From NCBI GenBank assembly GCA_964575425.1, contig CAZNRD010000067.1, forward strand, positions 1-11,783: a DNA stretch of 11,783 nt, read 5' to 3'. The position numbers were made by a program, and so were the translations under genes. The stretch is from DATEAV01 sp964575425 (GTDB lineage: Bacteria > Chloroflexota > Anaerolineae > Anaerolineales > E44-bin32). Below the pieces are notes generated by a model. It was given only the letters and a program-made list of their open reading frames with translations, did not search any database and was not told the DNA's origin. This document shows, in pieces, positions 1-6,479 of the stretch. How positions within the stretch are numbered: the first letter of the stretch is position 1; every line of letters starts with the position of its first letter.

Positions 1-1080
1 CACAGCCGACCGCAGCATCGCTCGCGGCAGCGGCCGACTTCCGAGCCGCAGTTCCCCTCGGCGGCCTGTCAGGTACACCTGCAGCGTGAATGCGATTGCC
101 AGAAGCACGAAGGGCAGGGCCAAGAGGTGCGGGTGATTGTCGGCGAGCAGGAAGGAGAAGAAGGGGAATTCGTCGATGACTTCGACGTGAGCGCCCGCGA
201 ACGTGTAGTCGTTGACGACTCTTGATGCCCTCCACCACATCCAGAAACGCGTGGGCATCCAAGAGGGCGCGCTCAGTGGCGGCTGGTTCAAGTCCGGCAG
301 GGCAAGCCATGTCCAGAAGCCCGAGGTCATCGTTCCGTCGGGTTGCATGCGCCAGAGCCAGTGGCGCGCGTGCATCACCTCGAGCACGCCCTCGAGGTTG
401 CCGCTGATGAGCACGAAGAGCGGGCCGAGCAGCGCGGCGAACGGCCGCGGGCGGCCGAAGCGAACAGCAAGCAGGTTGGACAGGAGCGAGTAGGTGCCGA
501 GGGCTGTGAGCGCGAACCACAGCGCGTTGCCCAGATTGAAGGCGATCCCTGCCGGTGTTGCCGTCAGACGGGCGAGCAAGGCCAGAAGCACGTAGCCAAA
601 GTAGTAGTAGGAAATGGCGTAGCCGGATAGCCACGGGTCCAGAGGCGGGAATTGCGCGGACCGCAGGATTGCGTTGAGGAACGCCAGCTCCATCGGCTTC
701 TCGGTGGCTGTGATGTCTGGATTGTTCGCCCGCACGAACGCCCACACCGCGAACGCTGCCAGAAAAACGATCTCCATCGAAAGCAGAGTGCGCCACTGAT
801 CGCTCAACCACCGCTTGATCTCCCGCCAGCGGACTCCTCCCACTCCCACCCCGACGCCGACCAGAACAAGCACCGCAGCGAGCGCACCGCCGAGGTCGTT
901 CCGGAGGACACCAATCGAGGTCCCCATCCACAAGACGTAGCCCGCACCCAACAGCCCGAGCGCGCGGCTGACGCCATAGCCGCGGTCGGGCAGGCGATCG
1001 AACACGCGGAATGCGAGCGGGAAGGCGGCCAGGCCAAGCACCGCGCTCGCCGCCCACCACGCCAACGTCGCCAGGATCAC
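1..1080 (-). CDS. DUF2298 (YYY family) multi-pass membrane protein, GTG start, C-terminus beyond the left edge
   Basis: The reading frame is open for 360 codons from a GTG at 1080 to the window edge with no stop. The GTG overlaps the stop of the upstream gene (GTGA), and GAGGTG lies 5 bases before it. Family hallmarks visible are EKPM (residues 127-130), PPLDPWLSG (145-153), the tyrosine run YYYFGY (158-163), GNLEGV (227-232) and EFPFF followed by ADNHPHLLALPF (313-324). Hydrophobic segments lie at about 1-24, 39-57, 61-80, 101-117, 160-178, 183-201 and 320-337. The first 52 residues align without gaps to residues 946-997 of the neighbouring 1799-residue protein, so the two are paralogous modules and GTG is very likely the true start. 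The family is uncharacterised; a role as a GT-C-like transferase using lipid-linked sugars is inference. By comparison with the paralogous module (about 855 residues), a little under half is visible. Confidence 0.9.
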   Translation of the reverse strand, partial: MILATLAWWAASAVLGLAAFPLAFRVFDRLPDRGYGVSRALGLLGAGYVLWMGTSIGVLRNDLGGALAAVLVLVGVGVGVGGVRWREIKRWLSDQWRTLLSMEIVFLAAFAVWAFVRANNPDITATEKPMELAFLNAILRSAQFPPLDPWLSGYAISYYYFGYVLLALLARLTATPAGIAFNLGNALWFALTALGTYSLLSNLLAVRFGRPRPFAALLGPLFVLISGNLEGVLEVMHARHWLWRMQPDGTMTSGFWTWLALPDLNQPPLSAPSWMPTRFWMWWRASRVVNDYTFAGAHVEVIDEFPFFSFLLADNHPHLLALPFVLLAIAFTLQVYLTGRRGELRLGSRPLPRAMLRSAV

Positions 1081-4000
1081 CGCACCACCTCGTAGATCAC
1101 TGTCGAACCGCCGCGATAGACCTCTCGCAGCAGGCCTGCGTCCGCCATCAGGCTGAACTTGTCCAGAGCATACGTGGGGCAGTCGAGGCTGAGTGACTGC
1201 CCACCGGTGTCGTGCGGCGTGCACTCGCTTGGCGGCACTTCCAGCGGGCACATCCCCTGGCACGTCCTTGTCACGAGGCGCCCGCTCACGTCGCACAGCA
1301 CCCTTGTGCCGTCGCTGTCCGGAAGGCACGGCGAGAAGCGCTCGTAGTACATGCGCTCCACCTGGCCTACGATGACGTAGGTCACCCCATAGCGGTCGAG
1401 AAATGCCCGCGCTTCGTCAACGGACCGAGTGAGGTAGAAGTCGGTGATGTCATAGTATCGATCCCAGACCTTAACATCGTTGGCGAGCACGCGCTGCTGC
1501 CGCTGATGCCAGTTCCACCCCAGCACGCCGGGCAGGCCGGTGTAGATGGTGAAGCGAGACCCCCAGCGGTATTCGGGCAGCGCGGCCTCGACAATGACGG
1601 GCGAGCCGCGCACGTTTTCCTGCATCCAGCGAATCGCGTGATAGTCCTCGAGCAGCGAGGCCGAGCCACCGAGATCGTAGTACGTTGAGGTCGTCATGAA
1701 CGCCATGCCGTCCAGGCTGCGCGGCGCCTGCGGCGACATGCGGTCGCGCACCTTGGCCATCGTCGCCACGACCGGGTACAGCCCGGCCCCGACGACGAGG
1801 GCGATCAGCACGCCGCGCCAGGCCTGGCGCCATTGCAGCCGCCAATCGTGGACCGCCTCCAGCGTCCACACCAGGGCGGCCGCTGCGGCACACCCGAACA
1901 TCTCCCACACTTGCAGGTAGAACTTGAAGACGGTGTTCATTCGCCCGATGTCACCGACGATCACAACCACCTCGACCAGCAGCGTGAGCGCCAGCGCTGT
2001 TGCCGTCAGCGTGAGCACCAGGCGCTTCTCCAGGACCTGACCCGGCCGCAGGAACAGCACCCCCGCCCACGCCGCCAGCGGAATGACCAGCAGCGAGACC
2101 GCGTATCCACGCGCAACTGCAGTGACAATGGCGGCCACCAGCAGCACGGCCGCTGCCACAAGCGGCCACAAGGCTGGCCGCAGCTTCTCGAGCGCCGACA
2201 GCGGCGTCGACGCCATCCACTCGATGCTCTCCCACAACATCCAGCTCACCAGGACGAACAGAAACAGGCCATGGACGACGAGGTACGCGCTGATCGGCGT
2301 GTGTGATCCTTCCCACAGCCTGATGCTGCCGTAGGCCTGCGCGTACCAGGAGTAGTACGGTTGGTAGAGGCCACGCGCCAGGCCGAGCAGGACCAGGACA
2401 GAGACCGCTGACAGCGCGATCGTCCGCAAGTCGACCTTGCGGTCGCGCAGGAGTGGCGCAACCACCGCTCCCACAGCCGCCAGCCCCCAGTACACCGGAT
2501 AGTCGCCGAGATTCGTCGGGCGGATGGCGCCGAAGGCGAGCCCGCCGACGAACAGCCCCAACCCCACACTCCACATCGACAAACGTCTTCGTTCCTCCGC
2601 AGCCAGCAGCCAGGACAGCAGCCAGGCCAGACACAGCACGGCGACCGGGCGGCTGATCATGTGCGCATGCAGGTCCGCATAGAGGAAGGTGAAGAACGGG
2701 AACTCCGTGATCGGCCCCGGCTCACCTAACCCTGGGGGAATGGCGCGGCTTGGATCCCAGTACCAGTTGTCGAGGCCATAGGGCAGCCGAGCTTCGAGCG
2801 TGAGGAACCGGAGCGCACCGCGCGTCGCGTCCACCAGGCCTGGCACGAAGCCCCGTGTCTCCGCCCCCTCCGGCCCGCCGACTCGCTTGAAGCCCTCGTA
2901 CAGCATGCGCACCGTGCCCAGATTGCCCAGCAGCACGACAGCGATCGCCGCGGCAAGACCGGCTGCCTGCGGCGTCGCCAGCCCAGAACGCGTCGCCCCC
3001 CTGCCCTGCCTCCAGCGGTACACCAGGTTGAAGCCTACGCAGTACGCTGAAAGCCCGAGCAGGGCAAACAGCGTTGGCAGCACAAGGTTGTAGGCGATGC
3101 CTGGATTCAGTCCCAGGAGGCGAATCGGCACACCCACCAGCACGAAGCCGTAGTAGTAGTAGTTGATGAAGCCGCCCGAGAACCATGGGTCGTATGGCGG
3201 AAACGAAGTGCTCTTGAGCACCGCGTTCAGGTACGACAGGTCCATCGGCTTCTCGCCGCCCTTGGACGGGTGCCAAAGGTCCGGGTTGCCCAGGCGGATG
3301 GCGAGGTCAAGCAGGAACAGCGCCAGGGCCAGCGCTTCCGTCCAGACGATCTCGCGACGACGTTCCCTCAGGAACCGGAGGAACGCTTCACGCTCGCGCC
3401 AGGCGAGAACCGCCGAGACCACGCCCATGAGCATCAGCACGCCCGCGATCGAAAGGCGACCGAAGGGGAATCGCAGGCTTCCCAGCATCCAGGCGCCCCA
3501 CGCGACCACGAGCAGCCCGACGAGCCGCGCCAGGGGATAGCCACCATCGTGAAGCCCGGGGAACGCCGCGCGAGTCAGAGGCAGCGCCAGGAGGCCGAAC
3601 AAACCGATGAGCAGCCACCAGGCCACCACAGCCACTGGCGCTGATCGATTGACCGGGCTGTCGGCCGGATACAGCTCCGACCATGTTCCTCCCGCTTGCT
3701 GCTCTTGCAGTCGATCGGGTGGCAGCATCAGATCGGGCGGCTCCATGATCTCGGACGGAATGTTTCCAACCTCCGAGGGGAGCACATGCACGACCTGGCT
3801 GAGGTCGACCGAACCCAGAATCTCCCGCACTCGCTCCTCTGAGTAGTCGGTCGAGCGAGCAAAGAGGAAGACCTTCGGGTGGTCGTAGACGGTGAACGCT
3901 TCCTCCGCCAGTTGGTCACTGATCTCGAAAGGCCCGAGCCTCGGGTTGTTAACGAAGACCTGCACCAGGTCGTAGCCCAGCGGGCTGTGCAGCTTTCCTG

Positions 4001-6476
4001 GCCGAGCGCGATCCGCGCAGACGGTCACGTCCTGTGGTGCAGGGCAGTCGAAGAGGGCGCGGTAGTAGGCGGTGGTCAGCGGATACCGGATCGGCACGCG
4101 GGGGATGGTGCCGTACTGTCGGTTGGACGAAATGACCAGCAGGTCCCCCTGGCTCAGATGCGAGATCATCCGCTCCAGTTTGTCGGCCGTTCCGTTCCCG
4201 TCCTGGTCGAGGTCGTCTGGCCAATAGAGTTCCAGGAGGAGCGACCCGTAGAGCCCTCCGGCATCCCGCCCATCCAGGCGCAACGGGAGGCCATCGTCCC
4301 AGGTGGATTCGTTGACGACGACCGAGCCGCGCAGCCCGATCGCGCCATGGTCGGCCACTTCGACGCGCAGTGAATAGCGCTCGCCCCTCCGGACTTCCAC
4401 CGGTTCATCCAACGGAATCTCAACGCGCGAGTGGGAGGGAAAGGGCAGCTCCCCGTGATAGGAGCCTGCAGCGAGGGGTTGGGAGCCAGTGTCAGTTTCT
4501 TCGCTCAGCACCACCTGCAGAGTCCGCGCACCGGCTGCAAAGGAGAGATCTGTGACGTGCTGCAGCAGGATGCCACGCGCCGTTCCGGTCTGATGTGCTG
4601 TGAAGGAGGCGACAAGCGGCATGCGAGCCGACACTTCAAGGCTGTCTTGCGGCAGGCCAATGGCCTGAGTATGCTCGCCTCCGGGCGTGCCGAGCCTGAG
4701 GCCGATCGGGCTGCGCAGCGTGACCGCCCCGCTTGCCATCAGTTCGAGTCTCAGGTAGTAGGTGCGGCCAGCATAGACCCTTACAGGATTGTTCAGCGGC
4801 AGCTCAAGCCCCGTCTCTGCGCCGGCCGGCAGCTCGCCGCTGAACTGCGCAGTTGCGATGGCGGAAGCGGGATCCGGCGACTCCTGGAGCTGCAGCTGGA
4901 GCGTCTTCGGCCCAAGATGCGGCGTGACGTCGGTGACAAAGGGGAGCAGGAGAGCCTGTGCGATTCCTTCCTGGCTGTTGACAAAGGAGGTGACGTGGGG
5001 CGAGCCTTCCGTCAGGCGCAGCCCCAGCGGCACAACGATTGGATCGAGCAGCCTCTCCCCGCCCGAGTCGATGACGAGGTTGACTGCCCCAGGCAGATGG
5101 CTGTAGATCCAGCGCGTGGCCGCCACGCGCGGCATTGGCCGCGCGTAGATGCCGGCGAAGGCCACGCCCCACGCTGCCGTCCCCAACAGGACAAACCCTA
5201 AGGCGGCCCCGGCGCCAAGGGGGGCGAACGTCCACCCGCGCTTGCGCAGCGCGCCGGCCCGGTCCCACGCATCCCACAGCGCCCAGGCCGCCAGCAGGAT
5301 GAGCGTCGGATAGACCGGCAACTGGTAGCGCATAGAGGGAGTGAACCCGGTCGACTGCCATAGGAAATATCCGCCCGTCCACAAGACAGGAAGCAGGTGC
5401 TTCTGCCAGTCGCCGCGCAGCATTCGCACGAGCGCCCAGATCCATCCAGCCCAGCAGGCCAGGCCAAGGGGAAGACCCATTCCCCACAGCACCATGTTGC
5501 CAAGGGCGAAGAACACGGGCGTTCGGTTTGCCCACTGCAGTGCCGGCGGAAAGTCGACCGCACCACTCGCCTGCCTCGCAATCTCGGCCATGTTGGCCAG
5601 CCACTGTGGATTCAGCCCCAGGCCGAAGAAGGTGGGGCCGGCGAAGGCATACGGCTGGCAGATGCGGAAGGTGAGCAGCGAGACGAATGCCGCCCCGAGC
5701 AGCTGCAGCAGCACGCGCGACAGCTCAGCCGGGCGCCTTGCTTCAGAGATGGTCGCCACCCGGCCAACTCCGGCGAGGACCACCACAGCCGCCAGCGGCG
5801 CGGCGCTGATCTTCGAGGCTGTCGCCATGCCGAGGAACAGCCCGAAGAGCAGATAGTCTCGCCAGCGCCCCTCGCGGAACACTCCGATGGCGAAAAAGAA
5901 GCCGGCCAGGATAAACGCGTTCGTGAAGGCTTCGACGACGAAGAAGTGGGAGTGCTGGATGAAGAGCACCGTGAAGGCGGCCAGCGCTGCGGCCAGCAGT
6001 GCGACGCGGCGGCTGTGCAGGCGCCGCCCAACCAAGTAGAGGAGGAGGATCGAGAGCAGGTCCCACGCGGCCGAGGCAGCGCGACCGACGAGCGTCACCT
6101 CATCGTAGCCGGCATTGCCCGTCCACTCGGCAATCAGGCGAACGAAGAAGATGGGCAGAGTCCCGTAGACGAAAAAGCCGTGACCGACATTGTTCGGATT
6201 GAGCGGCGAAGTGGCGGTGTCGAAGTACTGGCCGAGGCTCTCAGGAAACCGAATCGAGGTCTCGACCATCGTCAAGAAGCGTTCGTCCGGATGCAGGTGC
6301 TGGCTCTCGTCCCAGTTCAGGCCGCGGAATCGCAGCCATGAGGCGATGGCAAGGATGGCGACGAGTAATATGCCCGAACCCCCGTCGGCGAGGACTTGCC
6401 CTCCCCGCCTGTTCCGTCGAGGACCATCTTGGCTCGCGAGGGCCGGGGTGGGAGCGGATCGTGCGGCGTCGGTCAT
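1077..6476 (-). CDS. 1799-residue fusion: GT-C glycosyltransferase with beta-repeat insert plus DUF2298 (YYY) membrane module
   Basis: Residues 35-465 form a multi-pass GT-C/PMT-like core: TM1 at about 35-50, then the loop motif HPDERF (62-67) whose acidic pair D64/E65 matches the catalytic loop of polyprenyl-phosphate-sugar transferases, and HSHFFVVEAF (175-184). Residues 494-725 hold two tandem beta-rich repeats, then an EF-hand-like loop (757-768). Residues 775-875 resemble the soluble tail typical of such GT-Cs (RYPLTTAYYRALF, AEEAFTVYDHPKVFLF). A proline-rich linker (900-945) leads to a full DUF2298 module (946-1799) with EKPMD (1075-1079), NYYYYG (1105-1110), ADLHAHM (1267-1273), RMNTVFKFYLQVWEMFG (1512-1528) and a soluble end containing YTGLPGVLGWNWHQRQQR. 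A six-cysteine insertion lies at 1717-1766. The ATG follows the previous stop after 3 bases and has no visible Shine-Dalgarno, suggesting reinitiation. Role: probably sugar transfer outside the membrane; acceptor unknown. Confidence 0.93.
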   Translation of the reverse strand: MTDAARSAPTPALASQDGPRRNRRGGQVLADGGSGILLVAILAIASWLRFRGLNWDESQHLHPDERFLTMVETSIRFPESLGQYFDTATSPLNPNNVGHGFFVYGTLPIFFVRLIAEWTGNAGYDEVTLVGRAASAAWDLLSILLLYLVGRRLHSRRVALLAAALAAFTVLFIQHSHFFVVEAFTNAFILAGFFFAIGVFREGRWRDYLLFGLFLGMATASKISAAPLAAVVVLAGVGRVATISEARRPAELSRVLLQLLGAAFVSLLTFRICQPYAFAGPTFFGLGLNPQWLANMAEIARQASGAVDFPPALQWANRTPVFFALGNMVLWGMGLPLGLACWAGWIWALVRMLRGDWQKHLLPVLWTGGYFLWQSTGFTPSMRYQLPVYPTLILLAAWALWDAWDRAGALRKRGWTFAPLGAGAALGFVLLGTAAWGVAFAGIYARPMPRVAATRWIYSHLPGAVNLVIDSGGERLLDPIVVPLGLRLTEGSPHVTSFVNSQEGIAQALLLPFVTDVTPHLGPKTLQLQLQESPDPASAIATAQFSGELPAGAETGLELPLNNPVRVYAGRTYYLRLELMASGAVTLRSPIGLRLGTPGGEHTQAIGLPQDSLEVSARMPLVASFTAHQTGTARGILLQHVTDLSFAAGARTLQVVLSEETDTGSQPLAAGSYHGELPFPSHSRVEIPLDEPVEVRRGERYSLRVEVADHGAIGLRGSVVVNESTWDDGLPLRLDGRDAGGLYGSLLLELYWPDDLDQDGNGTADKLERMISHLSQGDLLVISSNRQYGTIPRVPIRYPLTTAYYRALFDCPAPQDVTVCADRARPGKLHSPLGYDLVQVFVNNPRLGPFEISDQLAEEAFTVYDHPKVFLFARSTDYSEERVREILGSVDLSQVVHVLPSEVGNIPSEIMEPPDLMLPPDRLQEQQAGGTWSELYPADSPVNRSAPVAVVAWWLLIGLFGLLALPLTRAAFPGLHDGGYPLARLVGLLVVAWGAWMLGSLRFPFGRLSIAGVLMLMGVVSAVLAWREREAFLRFLRERRREIVWTEALALALFLLDLAIRLGNPDLWHPSKGGEKPMDLSYLNAVLKSTSFPPYDPWFSGGFINYYYYGFVLVGVPIRLLGLNPGIAYNLVLPTLFALLGLSAYCVGFNLVYRWRQGRGATRSGLATPQAAGLAAAIAVVLLGNLGTVRMLYEGFKRVGGPEGAETRGFVPGLVDATRGALRFLTLEARLPYGLDNWYWDPSRAIPPGLGEPGPITEFPFFTFLYADLHAHMISRPVAVLCLAWLLSWLLAAEERRRLSMWSVGLGLFVGGLAFGAIRPTNLGDYPVYWGLAAVGAVVAPLLRDRKVDLRTIALSAVSVLVLLGLARGLYQPYYSWYAQAYGSIRLWEGSHTPISAYLVVHGLFLFVLVSWMLWESIEWMASTPLSALEKLRPALWPLVAAAVLLVAAIVTAVARGYAVSLLVIPLAAWAGVLFLRPGQVLEKRLVLTLTATALALTLLVEVVVIVGDIGRMNTVFKFYLQVWEMFGCAAAAALVWTLEAVHDWRLQWRQAWRGVLIALVVGAGLYPVVATMAKVRDRMSPQAPRSLDGMAFMTTSTYYDLGGSASLLEDYHAIRWMQENVRGSPVIVEAALPEYRWGSRFTIYTGLPGVLGWNWHQRQQRVLANDVKVWDRYYDITDFYLTRSVDEARAFLDRYGVTYVIVGQVERMYYERFSPCLPDSDGTRVLCDVSGRLVTRTCQGMCPLEVPPSECTPHDTGGQSLSLDCPTYALDKFSLMADAGLLREVYRGGSTVIYEVVR
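1085..1090 (-). promoter_or_regulatory. Shine-Dalgarno GAGGTG before the GTG start of the second DUF2298 gene
   Basis: Reading the minus strand, GAGGTG is followed by five bases (GTGCG) and the GTG at 1080-1078. It sits in the last codons of the 1799-residue gene. Together with the GTGA stop/start overlap and the gapless paralogue alignment from the first residues, it supports a GTG start here. Confidence 0.6.
4302..4997 (-). repeat. Tandem protein repeat (two beta-rich units) inside the fusion protein
   Basis: Residues about 494-593 and 620-725 of the 1799-residue protein are two copies of a roughly 100-residue unit. Matching landmarks are VTDVTPHLGPKTLQLQL versus VTDLSFAAGARTLQVVL, FSGELP versus YHGELP, LELPLNNPVRVYAGRTYYLR versus VEIPLDEPVEVRRGERYSLR, and a closing SGAVTLRS versus HGAIGLRG. 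The alternating hydrophobic pattern fits a beta-sandwich. Divergence is high at DNA level, so this is an old duplication. Confidence 0.8.
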
Positions 6477-6479
6477 GGC

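Noticed and set aside
3150..3161. GTA triplet runs (also near 601-610 and 10557-10569) as microsatellites
   Set aside because: They are consecutive TAC tyrosine codons encoding conserved YYY motifs, so they are explained by protein sequence.
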